41,673 nucleotides of DNA from Paenibacillus sp. Soil787 (GTDB lineage Bacteria; Bacillota; Bacilli; Paenibacillales; NBRC-103111), in contig NZ_LMSP01000009.1 of NCBI RefSeq assembly GCF_001429545.1, positions 45,920 through 87,592 on the forward strand. The letters run 5' to 3'. The notes beneath the pieces were generated by a model. It was not told where the DNA came from. It ran no database searches and was given only the letters and a program-made list of their open reading frames with translations. Made by a program: the position numbers and the translations under genes. Below, in pieces: positions 1 to 8,893 of this stretch. Position 1 is the stretch's first letter. Each line of letters begins with the position of its first letter.

Positions 1-1
1 A

Positions 2-166
2 CCACTAAAACCACAAGTAGTGGCTGAACATCTGGGCATCCGAGTTGAGCACGCACGGAAGTGGCTTCGCAGCCTGCACAGGAAAGGGATAATAAAGCCA
101 CCCAGTGGGGAGCAGAGAATTCGCTCATACATTCTGGATCCTGCAGGGCGGAAATTGTTCGTTTAG
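2..166 (+). CDS. C-terminal end of a winged-helix protein (partial)
   Basis: An open frame runs in from the left edge and stops at TAG 164-166, giving the last 54 residues of a protein whose start is outside the window. The fragment has an EHLGI..EHARKWLRSLHRKGII helix-turn-helix-like stretch followed by a short basic wing (QRIRSYILDPAGRKLF), which is the usual layout of a C-terminal winged helix. It probably binds DNA, but the family cannot be named from this piece. No ribosome site or promoter is visible because the N-terminus is missing. Confidence 0.55.
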   Translation, partial: PLKPQVVAEHLGIRVEHARKWLRSLHRKGIIKPPSGEQRIRSYILDPAGRKLFV

Positions 167-221
167 GCTAATTTTAGAGGAGGTGACGGCCAAAATTGGT
201 TAGTGTTCCCACGGAAGCCAG

Positions 222-416
222 AATAGAAGTCTTTTGGGACTTCTATTTATGCTAATTCGAGAGTTCAAGTGAAAATAGAAGCTTTTAAAGACTTCTATTT
301 GTTAAAAAAGCGGCACTAGATTGGAATATTGGTGTAAATAAGAGTCTTTGGAGACTTCTATTTACCTCCAGTGAAGAGAAAATGTCAAAATAAGAGTCCT
401 TAGGGACTCTTATTTT
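222..416. repeat. Array of four related hairpins
   Basis: Four inverted repeats of one design follow each other at 222-247, 273-300, 336-363 and 387-416. Each has an A-rich left end, a 9-13 bp stem of the type AATAGAAGTC / GACTTCTATT (later copies AAATAAGAGTC / GACTCTTATTT), a 4-8 nt loop and a T-rich right end, so each could stop transcription in either direction. Copies are spaced about 50-63 bp apart and have drifted with compensating changes: stem GAAGTC in the first copy becomes GAGTCC in the last and still pairs. This array fills most of the 335-bp stretch between the partial gene and the next ORF. I see no gene in the rest of that stretch. Confidence 0.75.
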
Positions 417-500
417 GGTTTGAGCTGAGAGATTACTATTGTTAAAACGCGTTACGCCGACAGCTGATGATTATAGGATTTTAGCTGAGTATTCAGCCAC

Positions 501-680
501 CTACTGCTGCCCTGACACTTTCCTAAGCTCGTCAGCCAAACGGTGAAACTCCACTCTAACTTCTACATCCTCTGTTCTAAGTCCATATTTAGGAGCGCCC
601 GAGCAAATAAGCGCGTTTTCCGCGCTTTCCGCGAGATGGGTAAGCTTTGCTAACCCCAAACCGAAAAAAATCCCATACAT
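501..680 (-). CDS. Hypothetical 59-aa protein
   Basis: A 59-codon ORF starts at ATG 680 and ends at TAG 501. The C-terminal two thirds (residues about 11-59) read like a real soluble protein: a helical, charged sequence with GC-rich third codon positions (LTHLAESAENAL, then RTEDVEVRVEFHRLADELR). The start is uncertain, because the ATG lies inside the terminator-like hairpin at 670-713 and the only upstream purine run (GAGG) touches it. The frame is also open upstream as far as the ppnP stop codon, so it may be a remnant of a longer gene. I do not recognise the family. Confidence 0.35.
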   Translation of the reverse strand: MYGIFFGLGLAKLTHLAESAENALICSGAPKYGLRTEDVEVRVEFHRLADELRKVSGQQ

Positions 681-713
681 CCTCGGCCACTCGGTCCGAT
701 AGATATATGGGAT
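664..713 (-). terminator. Rho-independent terminator after ppnP
   Basis: On the minus strand ATCCCATA (713-706) pairs with TATGGGAT (677-670), with further CGG/CCG pairing inside, and a run of seven T follows (670-664). It lies just downstream of the ppnP stop. Confidence 0.7.
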
Positions 714-755
714 CTGCAGGGAGATCTCTTCCCTATTTTTAATTACTGAATTTAT

Positions 756-1073
756 TTACTCATGAATATAAGAGCAAATATAATCGCTAACTGTTTTCAC
801 TTCGAGCTTGAATTTCGCGCCCGCAGGAACTGTGAATTCACCTTGACCACTGATGGTAATCCATTCGCTGCTGCCTGGAAGCAATACGTTCAGCTCACCA
901 GCTTGGATTTCCATGATTTCTTTTACATCTGTTCCGAACTCATACTCACCCGGGAGCAAAATGCCGAGAGTTTTTTTAGAACCATCAGCGAATTGAACAG
1001 TGCGGCTAGTCACTTTACCGTCGAAATAAACATTGGCTTTCGTTAAAACAGTTACATTTTCAAAGCTAGACAT
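756..1073 (-). CDS. ppnP: Pyrimidine/purine nucleoside phosphorylase PpnP (DUF1255)
   Basis: This 105-aa cupin-fold protein matches the PpnP/YaiE family, which splits nucleosides with phosphate into a free base and ribose 1-phosphate in the cytoplasm. Recognisable family stretches are [15 protein letters not shown] (about 14-28), [13 protein letters not shown] (37-49), [13 protein letters not shown] (59-71) and the [11 protein letters not shown] end (82-92). Length is near the family norm (about 95-105). The ribosome site GAGGGGG lies about 11 nt before the ATG. It is separated from tkt upstream by a strong terminator, so it is probably transcribed on its own. Confidence 0.85.
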   Translation of the reverse strand: MSSFENVTVLTKANVYFDGKVTSRTVQFADGSKKTLGILLPGEYEFGTDVKEIMEIQAGELNVLLPGSSEWITISGQGEFTVPAGAKFKLEVKTVSDYICSYIHE

Positions 1074-1098
1074 AATGATTGGTTCCCCCTCTAAAATG

Positions 1099-1140
1099 AC
1101 AAAAATATTGCCACGCCCACCCTAAGGTGGACTGTGGCAA
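1099..1140 (-). terminator. Rho-independent terminator after tkt
   Basis: On the minus strand TTGCCAC..TCCACC pairs with GGGTGG..GTGGCAA (1140-1108) and is followed by TATTTTT. Confidence 0.85.
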
Positions 1141-1151
1141 CTAACTATTAA

Positions 1152-3173
1152 TTAAGACAATAGAGCTTTCACTCTAGCTGCAACGTTCTCTGGGTAGAAT
1201 CCGTATTCTTTGAGAACCAAATCCCCTGGTGCGGATGCTCCGAATGTGGAGATACCGAGGATGGAGCCTTCGTCGCCAACGTAACGTTCCCAACCAAGCG
1301 GGTAAGCCATCTCAACAGCTAAACGTTTCTTCACTTCCGGCAAAATGACGGAGTCTTTATATTCTTTGGACTGTTTCTCGAATAGTTCCAAGCTTGGCAA
1401 GCTTACGACACGAACGTTAATGCCATCGGCTTCAAGAAGCTTTTGCGCCGCGACAGCCAATTGTACTTCGGAGCCTGTTGCCAGGATTTGTGCAACTGGC
1501 TTGCCATTAGTAGCATCGGATACAACGTATCCGCCTTTGCTTAGGTTTTCTTTCGCGCCTTGAACTGTTCCTTCAAGAATCGGCAGGTTTTGACGAGTCA
1601 ATACGAGAGCAACTGGCCCCTTAGCTTTGGAAATCGCATAACGCCATGCTTCAGATGTTTCGTTCCCATCTGCAGGACGAATAACGGTGATGCCCGGAAT
1701 CACGCGAAGCGCTGGTAATTGTTCAACCGGTTCATGCGTCGGTCCATCTTCACCAACAGCAATGCTGTCATGTGTTAGAACGTAGATCACCGGAAGCTGC
1801 ATAAGAGCTGCAAGACGAATCGATGCACGCAGGTAGTCGGAGAATACGAAGAATGTAGCTCCATAAACTTTAACCCCGCCATGCAAAGCCATACCGTTCA
1901 TCGCTGTACCCATACCGAACTCACGAACACCAAACCATAAGTTGCGGCCTGCATAGTTGCTAGCACTATAGTTGGATTCGCCTTTGATCATCGTGTTGTT
2001 GGAGCTCGCCAGATCCGCGGAACCGCCGATCAACTGCGGCAAATTAGGTGCAATCGCGTTAATTGCATTACCGGAAGCAACACGAGTAGCCATAGGCTTG
2101 TCTGATGTGCTGTAAACCGGAAGATCTGCGTCCCAGCCTGCTGGCAATTCATTATTCACTGCCGCGCTGAACTGGTTACCGAGTTCTGGATATGCTTTGA
2201 TGTAGTCATTCAACAAGTTGCTCCAAGCTTGTTCAGCTGCAGCGCCTTCTTTTTGAATTTCTGCATAGTGCGCTCTAACTTCGTCCGGAACTAAGAAGTC
2301 CGGCTCTTCCGGCCAGCCGTAAGCTTGCTTCGTCAGCTTCACTTCTTCGCCGCCAAGCGGGGATCCGTGAGGTCCAACGTGGCCGCCTTTGCCGCCTTTG
2401 TTCGGGCTACCGAAACCGATTGTCGTTTTCACTTCAATCAATGTAGGGCGTGTTGTATCAGCTTTCGCTTCAGCAATGGCTTTGGAAATCGCCGTAAGAT
2501 CATTTTGCTCTTCTACGCGCAGTACTTGCCACCCGTAAGCTTCAAAACGCTTTTCAACGTTCTCGGAAAATGCCATATTAAGCTCGCCATCTAACGAGAT
2601 ATCATTGGAATCGTACAACATGATTAATTTGCCCAATTTAAGGTGAGCTGCCAAGGAAACCGCTTCAGATGAAACGCCTTCCATCATGTCGCCATCACCA
2701 CAGATTGCGTATGTATAGTGGTCGATTACAGGGAAGTTCTCTTTATTGTAAGTCTCTCTCAGATGAGCTTCAGCCATGGCCATACCAACTGCCATACCGA
2801 TACCTTGTCCAAGTGGACCCGTTGTTGCGTCAACACCTGCTGTATGACCGTATTCCGGATGTCCTGGGGTTTTGCTTCCCCATTGGCGGAAGTTCTTGAT
2901 CTCTTCCATTGGCAGATCATATCCACACAAGTGAAGTAGGCTGTACAGCAGCATGGATCCGTGGCCGGCAGAAAGCACGAAACGGTCACGATTGACCCAT
3001 TTAGGATTAGATGGATTGTGCTTCATATGCTGTTTCCACAGCACATAAGCCATTGGCGCAGCCCCCATGACCATACCTGGGTGACCTGATTTGGCTTTCT
3101 CAACGGCGTCGATACCCAAAGTACGGATCGTGTCGACCGCTAATTGTTCAATTGTTTTGTTTGTTACTGTCAT
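1152..3173 (-). CDS. tkt: Transketolase
   Basis: A full-length 673-aa transketolase. It moves two-carbon ketol units between sugar phosphates in the non-oxidative pentose phosphate pathway, using thiamine diphosphate. Visible motifs are SGHPG (about 29-33), the N-terminal cluster [13 protein letters not shown], the ThDP/Mg motif GDGDMMEGV (about 160-168), and the pyrimidine domain [15 protein letters not shown] (about 468-482), which includes the family-typical GEDGPTHQ/EP stretch. The ribosome site AGGAGGG lies 8-9 nt before ATG 3173. It is a single-gene unit with its own terminator. Confidence 0.97.
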   Translation of the reverse strand: MTVTNKTIEQLAVDTIRTLGIDAVEKAKSGHPGMVMGAAPMAYVLWKQHMKHNPSNPKWVNRDRFVLSAGHGSMLLYSLLHLCGYDLPMEEIKNFRQWGSKTPGHPEYGHTAGVDATTGPLGQGIGMAVGMAMAEAHLRETYNKENFPVIDHYTYAICGDGDMMEGVSSEAVSLAAHLKLGKLIMLYDSNDISLDGELNMAFSENVEKRFEAYGWQVLRVEEQNDLTAISKAIAEAKADTTRPTLIEVKTTIGFGSPNKGGKGGHVGPHGSPLGGEEVKLTKQAYGWPEEPDFLVPDEVRAHYAEIQKEGAAAEQAWSNLLNDYIKAYPELGNQFSAAVNNELPAGWDADLPVYSTSDKPMATRVASGNAINAIAPNLPQLIGGSADLASSNNTMIKGESNYSASNYAGRNLWFGVREFGMGTAMNGMALHGGVKVYGATFFVFSDYLRASIRLAALMQLPVIYVLTHDSIAVGEDGPTHEPVEQLPALRVIPGITVIRPADGNETSEAWRYAISKAKGPVALVLTRQNLPILEGTVQGAKENLSKGGYVVSDATNGKPVAQILATGSEVQLAVAAQKLLEADGINVRVVSLPSLELFEKQSKEYKDSVILPEVKKRLAVEMAYPLGWERYVGDEGSILGISTFGASAPGDLVLKEYGFYPENVAARVKALLS

Positions 3174-3251
3174 TCGAAAATTCCCTCCTATTTTTCTGTA
3201 TTTTCGTCAATCAATGACTTGTACATACAAGTAACTTTTCTCGCTTGCATT

Positions 3252-3280
3252 ATTGTACCATTTGCTTTAATGCTTTGCCA
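3252..3280 (-). promoter_or_regulatory. Possible tkt promoter
   Basis: On the minus strand TGGCAA (3280-3275), a 17-bp spacer and TACAAT (3257-3252) lie about 80 bp before the tkt start. The -10 is good and the -35 is poor. Confidence 0.35.
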
Positions 3281-3358
3281 CAATAAGCCGCTAAAACTCA
3301 TCATTTCCTAGTTACAGCAATATATATGTATAGAAGCCATTTGTATGGGGGTGAGATC

Positions 3359-4672
3359 ATGGCAAAAGGCTGGACAGAGAGAGAAATTATTCATTTACTA
3401 AATCGTGCCGCCTTCGGTGCATCCGAATTGGACATCCAGTCCTGCCTGTCTTTTGGAAAAAAGGAAACCGTCCAACGCCTCGTGAACGGACTTCCTCTTA
3501 CTGATCAGCTTCAAAGAATTACGTCTATTGAACAAGTCCAAGCTGACGGCAAAGCGCTGAAAGCCGATCAACTTATAGATCAACAAATCTATTGGCTGTA
3601 TCGAATGATTCAAAGCAACAATCCGTTAATCGAAAAAATGACGCTCTTTTGGCATAGTCACTTTGCTACCTCATTCTCCAAAGTCCAAAGTGTTCCCTTA
3701 ATGGTAAGGCAAAATGAACTTTTTCGCAGCCACGCCCTCGGCTCTTATCGTGATTTACTGCTCGCTGTGGGGACAGATCCCGCCATGATGATATGGCTTG
3801 ATGTCGGCGATAACCGTAAAGGAAGCCCCAATGAGAACTACGCCCGCGAAGTGATGGAGCTGTTCACCCTTGGCCGGGGCCATTATTCGGAGCAGGATGT
3901 GAAAGAGGCTGCGCGGTCTTTTACAGGCTGGCGGTACGATCGTGATAAAGACCAACCAGCGTTCAATCCGAATCAGCATGATAGCGGCCTCAAATCCATT
4001 CTCGGCGTGCAAGGCAATATGGATGAAGGGGATATCGTCGAGGTTCTTCTTAAGCAATCGGCCTTGTATGATTTTCTAGCTTTAAAGCTGCTGGAAGCTT
4101 TCGCTTGTGAGGATCCATCCAAAACCTGGCGTGCTAGAATTGCGTCTCACCTTACTCAATCTTTGCAAATCAAAGATGCATTATATGAAATTTTCATATC
4201 TGATGAATTTTACGATAATAACTGCTACATGACCTTGATCAAATCGCCGGTAGAATACGTCGTTTCCTTGGCCCGCTCCCTCTCTCTGCCTATATCTAGA
4301 AGTATGGCTAGTGCCGTAAATAACATGGGACAGGAGCTTTATAGGCCCCCCGACGTAGCCGGTTGGAGAGGTCACGAATCCTGGTTGATGACAAGCTACC
4401 TTCTCGTCCGTTTTCAATATGCAGAAACTGTGTCCAAGCAAGTTGGCAGTGACTGGTTCCTTATGGATGCTGCAAAACCTACAGCCACAGCCGCAGTCCC
4501 TATGGATGAGCGGCTTCGCACCTGGAGCCAGAGACTACGTATCGGCCAATTAACCGATGCGACGATCGACGGACTAACTGCCTTTTCACAAGATAGTCTC
4601 TTGCTTACGGACTCGGTTAAGCGTCAATTGCTGCAGATGCTGCTGCTCTGTCCGGAAAGTCAATTGAAATAA
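3359..4672 (+). CDS. DUF1800 family protein
   Basis: A 437-aa protein of the DUF1800 family, whose genes almost always sit next to a DUF1501 gene, as here. The first 50 residues hold the family opening ERE...HLLNRAAFGAS, and the middle holds EKMTLFWHSHFATSF (about 92-106) and NENYAREVMELFTLG..YSEQDV..AARSFTGW (about 158-191), the strongest family signature. The biochemical role is unknown; family members are mostly cell-envelope or secreted-protein associated. The start at 3359 is chosen because GGGGGTGA lies 4-5 nt before it, and 11 extra codons upstream have no ribosome site. It ends 19 bp before the DUF1501 gene, so the two form an operon. Confidence 0.88.
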   Translation: MAKGWTEREIIHLLNRAAFGASELDIQSCLSFGKKETVQRLVNGLPLTDQLQRITSIEQVQADGKALKADQLIDQQIYWLYRMIQSNNPLIEKMTLFWHSHFATSFSKVQSVPLMVRQNELFRSHALGSYRDLLLAVGTDPAMMIWLDVGDNRKGSPNENYAREVMELFTLGRGHYSEQDVKEAARSFTGWRYDRDKDQPAFNPNQHDSGLKSILGVQGNMDEGDIVEVLLKQSALYDFLALKLLEAFACEDPSKTWRARIASHLTQSLQIKDALYEIFISDEFYDNNCYMTLIKSPVEYVVSLARSLSLPISRSMASAVNNMGQELYRPPDVAGWRGHESWLMTSYLLVRFQYAETVSKQVGSDWFLMDAAKPTATAAVPMDERLRTWSQRLRIGQLTDATIDGLTAFSQDSLLLTDSVKRQLLQMLLLCPESQLK

Positions 4673-4691
4673 GGGAAGAGCGTGATCTGAT

Positions 4692-5927
4692 ATGAAGCTA
4701 ACCCGCAGGGATTTTCTGAAAAAAAGCACCGCTTTGATCGCCGCGCTAAGCTTCGGCGGGACTCTGTTAGCGACCGAAAAAGGACGAGCACTCCTAACCG
4801 GACATGCTGAGTTCAAGCATCGCGTCAAATCTCCTGTGCTTGTTGTTGTTCAGCTTTCGGGGGGGAATGATGGCATCAACACCGTCATCCCTTATGGTGC
4901 AGGAGCATATTATGACACCCGGCCAACTCTCGCCTACAAACAAAACGAAGTGCTGATGCTGAATAATGAGCTGGGACTACATCCTAGTCTGCCACACATG
5001 CAGCAATATTACCGCGATGGGAATCTCGCCATCATTCAAGGCGTCGGCTATCCGAAGCCAGACCGCTCACATTTCCGTTCTATGGATATTTGGCAAACCG
5101 CCAAGCCTGATGAGCTTTCAGACAGCGGATGGTTGGGGCGCTATATCCTTTCATCCATGCCCAAACAGCCCCTTCCTGCTGTGCAAATCGGGGGGCTTGT
5201 CCAGAAGGCCTTTATCGCTTCGAATATCAATGTGCCCTCCATACAATCGTTAGAACAGTTCTATGCATTCAACCCAAAGACACCTATCAATGACAAGGAG
5301 CGAATGACGCTTGCTCTGAAAAGCATCTATCAAAAGCAACCTAAACGGGAGATGCTCGGTGTCTCCGCACAACATGCCTTGGCCGCTTTTCAAAGTGTGG
5401 AGAGCATCCAATCCATGGTGAGCGGCTACAAGAGCCAATTACAGTATCCAAAAAGTGGATTCGCTAGTGATCTACAGCTGGCCGCCAAGCTGATCGCCGC
5501 CAAAGCGGGAACGCGCATCTATTACACCAATTTAGGCGGCTTCGATGACCATGCCAATGAGAGGCAGCAGCATGCCATAACCTTGCAGCAACTGGACGAG
5601 GGTCTGCATGCTTTTTACACAGATTTGAAGGATCAAGGGCTGCATCACGATGTTGTCACGCTTGTATTCTCGGAGTTTGGTCGTCGCCTGAAGGAAAACG
5701 GCAGCGGCGGAACCGACCATGGAACAGCGGCGCCGGTGCTGGTGCTAGGCGGGCAAGTAAAAGGCGGCTTGTTCGGTGCGTACCCCAGCTTAACGAATCT
5801 GGATCAAGGGGATCTGAAATACGAGGTGGATTTCCGTTCCGTCTATTACACTCTGATCGATGATTGGCTGCGCGGCGATGCCAAGAGTGTGCTGGGAGCT
5901 GCTTACGAAAAACTTCGGTTTGTATAG
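4692..5927 (+). CDS. DUF1501 protein with Tat signal
   Basis: A 411-aa DUF1501 protein (sulfatase/alkaline-phosphatase-like fold, function unknown). The N-terminus is a clear twin-arginine signal: TRRDFLKKS at residues 4-12, then a hydrophobic stretch (TALIAALSFGGTLLA) to about residue 27. It is therefore predicted to be exported folded. Family stretches include VQLSGGNDGINTVIP (about 54-68), HPSLPHMQQYYRDGNLAIIQGVGYP..DRSHFRSMDIWQT, and FSEFGRRLKENGSGGTDHGTAAP near residue 320. It follows the DUF1800 gene by 19 bp; the pair probably acts together at the cell surface. Confidence 0.9.
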   Translation: MKLTRRDFLKKSTALIAALSFGGTLLATEKGRALLTGHAEFKHRVKSPVLVVVQLSGGNDGINTVIPYGAGAYYDTRPTLAYKQNEVLMLNNELGLHPSLPHMQQYYRDGNLAIIQGVGYPKPDRSHFRSMDIWQTAKPDELSDSGWLGRYILSSMPKQPLPAVQIGGLVQKAFIASNINVPSIQSLEQFYAFNPKTPINDKERMTLALKSIYQKQPKREMLGVSAQHALAAFQSVESIQSMVSGYKSQLQYPKSGFASDLQLAAKLIAAKAGTRIYYTNLGGFDDHANERQQHAITLQQLDEGLHAFYTDLKDQGLHHDVVTLVFSEFGRRLKENGSGGTDHGTAAPVLVLGGQVKGGLFGAYPSLTNLDQGDLKYEVDFRSVYYTLIDDWLRGDAKSVLGAAYEKLRFV

Positions 5928-5931
5928 AAAA

Positions 5932-5961
5932 AGGCTGAATCCTCAGAAGAGGACCCAGCCT
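5932..5961. terminator. Convergent terminator hairpin
   Basis: AGGCTG..TCCTC pairs with GAGGA..CAGCCT between the stop codons of the DUF1501 gene (+) and purU (-). It can serve both directions, although the T-tract is modest (TGTTTAGTT). Confidence 0.65.
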
Positions 5962-5965
5962 GTGT

Positions 5966-6835
5966 TTAGTTAAATACAACCGTCTTATTATTATGAACGA
6001 TAATGCGATCTTCCACATGCCAAGCTACCGCTCTCGCAAGGACAATACGCTCGATGTGACGGCCAATCCGCTTCAAATCTTCTACGTTATCACGATGGCT
6101 GACCCGTTGAACGTCCTGTTCAATAATCGGTCCACCGTCGAGCTCCTCTGTCACATAGTGCGCGGTAGCTCCAATAATTTTCACCCCGCGGTTGTGTGCT
6201 TGCGCGTAAGGTTTTCCACCAATAAATGCCGGCAGGAAGGAATGATGAATGTTAATAATTCGATTCGCGTAATGCTTAATGAAAGATGGAGAAACAATTT
6301 GCATATAACGAGCCAAAACAATAGCATCTACGTTGTCTCCAACCACTTCCAGCTGGCGACGTTCAGCTTCCGCCTTCGTATCCGCTGTTACTGGAATATG
6401 ATGATAAGGTATACCGAAAGGTTCTACCAAAGATTGCATGTCTGGATGATTGCTGATCACCATGGCGATGTCCGCGTTGAGATCACCTGCGCGCCAATGC
6501 CAGAGCAGTTCAAGCAGCGCGTGATCTTCCTTGGATACGAAAATAGCAATACGCTTCTTCTGACTTGCCAAAGAAAGGCTCCAATCCATCGAGAACTTAT
6601 CTGCGACAATGGCAAAATCCTTCTTTAACTGCTCAGCGCGGTGAGCAAGCTCTGATAAATCGAACTCAATGCGGATGAAAAACATTCCGCCCTCCGGGTC
6701 CATCGTATACTGATCGGATTGCACGATATTCGCGCCATATTCGAATAAAAATTGTGAGACCGCCGCTACGATACCCGGCTGATCCGGACAAGATATAAGC
6801 ATTCTTGCTCTGTTCATGTTGTTTCCCCGTTCCAT
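5966..6835 (-). CDS. purU: Formyltetrahydrofolate deformylase PurU
   Basis: A 289-aa enzyme that hydrolyses 10-formyl-THF to THF and formate, balancing one-carbon pools and feeding formate to purine synthesis. The N-terminal ACT domain spans about residues 8-90 (RARMLISCPDQPGIVAAVSQFL). The C-terminal formyltransferase domain follows, with IAIFVSKEDHALLELLWHW (about 95-113) and the catalytic region INIHHSFLPAFIGGKPYAQAH plus GATAHYVTEELDGGPIIEQ (about 190-240), which carries the Asn/His/Asp set typical of the fold. GGGGG sits 6-7 nt before ATG 6835. An in-frame ATG at 6817 with GGGGA upstream is a second possible start. Confidence 0.95.
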   Translation of the reverse strand: MERGNNMNRARMLISCPDQPGIVAAVSQFLFEYGANIVQSDQYTMDPEGGMFFIRIEFDLSELAHRAEQLKKDFAIVADKFSMDWSLSLASQKKRIAIFVSKEDHALLELLWHWRAGDLNADIAMVISNHPDMQSLVEPFGIPYHHIPVTADTKAEAERRQLEVVGDNVDAIVLARYMQIVSPSFIKHYANRIINIHHSFLPAFIGGKPYAQAHNRGVKIIGATAHYVTEELDGGPIIEQDVQRVSHRDNVEDLKRIGRHIERIVLARAVAWHVEDRIIVHNNKTVVFN

Positions 6836-6906
6836 ATTATCCCCCTACGAGTTTTCGTAGAAAACTTACTTCGTAAGCATCCACTTCTATCTATCTCTTA
6901 ACTTAA

Positions 6907-6957
6907 CCCCACAAAGTGACGTGTGCCTTCGAAGCTTATTCCGATTACTTTGCGGGG
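6907..6957. repeat. Long palindrome between purU and nfo
   Basis: CCCCACAAAGT pairs with ACTTTGCGGGG across a 29-nt middle that contains TTCGAAGC. The outer stem is 11 bp with one G-T pair. It lies just downstream of nfo (minus strand) and upstream of purU. It has no T-run, so it is either an mRNA 3' end structure or a copy of a mobile palindromic repeat. Confidence 0.5.
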
Positions 6958-6970
6958 ACCCCGAAACTAA

Positions 6971-8098
6971 TTAAGCTTGTTTAAGCGCTTCTTGACCAGC
7001 GAGCCACACCGTCAGACGCTGATTGATTTGCTCCTCGCTAAGCTCCGGCAATAAACTCTCTTCAATCACGATGTCGTACAAACGCTCTAATGGCTCGCGT
7101 CCGTCTGCTTTCTTGGCTTTCGCGTCGTTTTTGAGGATATCCCATGTGTTCAGAATGTAATCACGATGATGGATATCTTTTTTCCCAAACAAATGATTGA
7201 TTCGCTCCACATGATCAAGGAACTCACCGCCAAAGCGCCCGCTTAGATTACCTGAGAGCAGTGCGATCTCCACCTCGTACATAGGACGCTGGGTCTTGTC
7301 TTCTTTTCCAATCCACGGCGTCTCCAGAATCATAGGCAAGTGCTGCAGCTTCTCGTGACGAGCCACGTTATTCATGGCTTGGAAACCAATCCATCCTGAA
7401 CCAACAGGTGCATGACGGTCCTTACTGGCTCCGCGAGGATTTTTACTATCATTCAAGTGAATGACACCTAGCTTATCCAGACCAATTACTTTGTCAAAAT
7501 GATGCAGAACACCATCCAGATCGTTAACGATATCATAGCCAGCGTCATGAATGTGGCAAGTGTCCAGACAAACGGTTATTTTGTTGTTAAACTCAACGCG
7601 TTCTATAATTTCCGCGATTTCCTCAAAGCTGCGGCCAATTTCTGTCCCTTTGCCCGCCATTGTTTCAAGAGCGATATTGACGTTCGTATCTTTTACTCCA
7701 GCAAGCACCTCGTTCAAACCTTCAGCGATACGGGCAATCCCATACTCGGCGTCTTTATCCGTGTAAGCACCTGGATGAAGAACGATATTACGCACACCGA
7801 TATAATCCGTTCGGCGGATTTCTTCTTGTAGAAAACGGACAGCAAGTTCAAACGTGTCATCCTTATAGGACCCCAGATTAATAATGTAGGGCGCATGCAC
7901 AACAATTTCACCGATGGCATGCTTGTCCATCAGCGCTTTGCCCTCTTCAATATATTGATCTTCGATCGGTTTGCGGCGCGTATTTTGCGGTGCCCCTGTG
8001 TATATCATAAATGTAGATGATCCGTATGAAACTGCTTCTTCAGCTGCATTCAAAAGACCTTTATCTGAGAACGAAACGTGCGATCCAATTTTAGGCAT
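6971..8098 (-). CDS. nfo: Endonuclease IV (AP endonuclease) with C-terminal extension
   Basis: A 375-aa Nfo-type TIM-barrel AP endonuclease that cuts the backbone 5' of abasic sites during base excision repair. Metal-binding motifs are visible: [13 protein letters not shown] (about 65-77), [13 protein letters not shown] (about 143-155), [13 protein letters not shown] (about 177-189), [27 protein letters not shown] (about 211-238) and LETPW (about 258). Typical family members are about 280-300 aa. Here about 75 extra residues follow (from [15 protein letters not shown] to the end), helical and charged. Ribosome site GAGGAG lies 9-10 nt before the ATG. Confidence 0.93.
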   Translation of the reverse strand: MPKIGSHVSFSDKGLLNAAEEAVSYGSSTFMIYTGAPQNTRRKPIEDQYIEEGKALMDKHAIGEIVVHAPYIINLGSYKDDTFELAVRFLQEEIRRTDYIGVRNIVLHPGAYTDKDAEYGIARIAEGLNEVLAGVKDTNVNIALETMAGKGTEIGRSFEEIAEIIERVEFNNKITVCLDTCHIHDAGYDIVNDLDGVLHHFDKVIGLDKLGVIHLNDSKNPRGASKDRHAPVGSGWIGFQAMNNVARHEKLQHLPMILETPWIGKEDKTQRPMYEVEIALLSGNLSGRFGGEFLDHVERINHLFGKKDIHHRDYILNTWDILKNDAKAKKADGREPLERLYDIVIEESLLPELSEEQINQRLTVWLAGQEALKQA

Positions 8099-8150
8099 AA
8101 TCGATTACTCCTCTTCGCGTGGTCACTACCTTCCTATTTTACTCGGATTG

Positions 8151-8179
8151 TCGCAAGAAATCTAGAAATTTGGTATAAT
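8151..8179 (+). promoter_or_regulatory. Promoter of the DUF2621 gene
   Basis: TCGCAA (8151), a 17-bp spacer and TATAAT (8174-8179) preceded by TG (extended -10). It lies about 40 bp before the ATG. Confidence 0.5.
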
Positions 8180-8220
8180 TCATTTCATATATGGATGGAA
8201 AATAGTGAGGTGACAAATAA

Positions 8221-8649
8221 ATGGGCAATGACTTTTTCATGTGGTTCATCATCTTCTGGGTATGTGTCCTGCTTTTTTTCATGTCGGTTGGCGGGTATTT
8301 CATGTTCCGGAAATTCCTTAAAGTACTGCCCAAAGAAGACGGCAAATCCAAGCTCGATTGGCAAAATCATTACGTGGATAGCTCCCGGCACCTTTGGACA
8401 GATGACTCTAAAACCTTTCTTGATCAATTAGTGTCCCCCGTACCTACAGCATTTCGGGATATCGCCAAGCACTCCATCGCCGCTAGAATCGCCCAAGTTG
8501 CTTTGGAAAATGGGGCCAACGAAGTAACACGAGACCACTGCATCGAAGGGTACATTCTCGCCACGCCGCGGCGCGATTATAAGAGCTTGACCAGCTTCCT
8601 GGAGAAGCAGCAGATCGATTATAGCGCTTATAAGCATTTATTGAATTAA
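8221..8649 (+). CDS. DUF2621 membrane-anchored protein
   Basis: A 142-aa protein with one N-terminal membrane segment (about residues 5-28, FFMWFIIFWVCVLLFFMSVGGYF), a short basic stretch, then a soluble domain of about 105 residues (LDWQNHYVDSSRHLW..RARDHCIEGY-type sequence). The layout matches DUF2621 proteins of Bacilli (YneK-like), which have no known function. The ribosome site GAGGTGA lies 7 nt before the ATG. It has its own promoter and terminator. Confidence 0.75.
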   Translation: MGNDFFMWFIIFWVCVLLFFMSVGGYFMFRKFLKVLPKEDGKSKLDWQNHYVDSSRHLWTDDSKTFLDQLVSPVPTAFRDIAKHSIAARIAQVALENGANEVTRDHCIEGYILATPRRDYKSLTSFLEKQQIDYSAYKHLLN

Positions 8650-8653
8650 AATA

Positions 8654-8686
8654 ACACGTCCTCCGGGTGTCTGGTGGACGTGTTTT
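8654..8686 (+). terminator. Rho-independent terminator
   Basis: ACACGTCC (8654-8661) pairs with GGACGTGT (8676-8683), followed by TTTTTCG. It ends the DUF2621 transcript. Confidence 0.85.
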
Positions 8687-8695
8687 TCGTTTTCA

Positions 8696-8809
8696 TTATT
8701 TCAACATATCGATAATTAACCATGCCCAACCAATCAACGATACCCATAAAGGAATAGCTAATGTGGTACCCCAGAATAAACCGATACCCAAACTTCCATC
8801 CTTATTCAT
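8696..8809 (-). CDS. Small membrane protein, GLFWGT family, copy 1
   Basis: A 37-residue protein: a short polar start (MNKDGS), then one hydrophobic segment (about 7-34) containing GLFWGTTLAIPLW and SLIGWAW. The start at 8809 is chosen because GGGAG lies 8 nt upstream; the ATG two codons earlier is too close to it. A second, divergent copy lies at 9020-9145 (+) and a broken copy at 14817-14920 (-). The function is unknown; its size and family copies suggest a phage-type or toxin-like small membrane peptide, but nothing proves it. Confidence 0.6.
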   Translation of the reverse strand: MNKDGSLGIGLFWGTTLAIPLWVSLIGWAWLIIDMLK

Positions 8810-8864
8810 TAGCATCAACTCCCGAATAAGATGTCGTCCATTTCTATTCTGGATGCTTAGTTCT

Positions 8865-8893
8865 ATTATATGAAAGCGCTTCAAATAATACAA
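8865..8893 (-). promoter_or_regulatory. Promoter with cre-like palindrome in the spacer
   Basis: On the minus strand TTGTAT (8893-8888), a 17-bp spacer and TATAAT (8870-8865). The spacer contains TTGAAGCGCTTTCA, which resembles a CcpA cre site apart from two positions in its left half. It would drive the 37-aa membrane protein gene. Confidence 0.5.

Noticed and set aside
185..262. 19-codon ORF from a TTG with AGGAGGTGA upstream
   Set aside because: It runs through the first hairpin of the array and has no protein-like features.
5993..6628. 211-aa plus-strand ORF opposite purU
   Set aside because: It is antisense to a well-conserved enzyme and has no family likeness.
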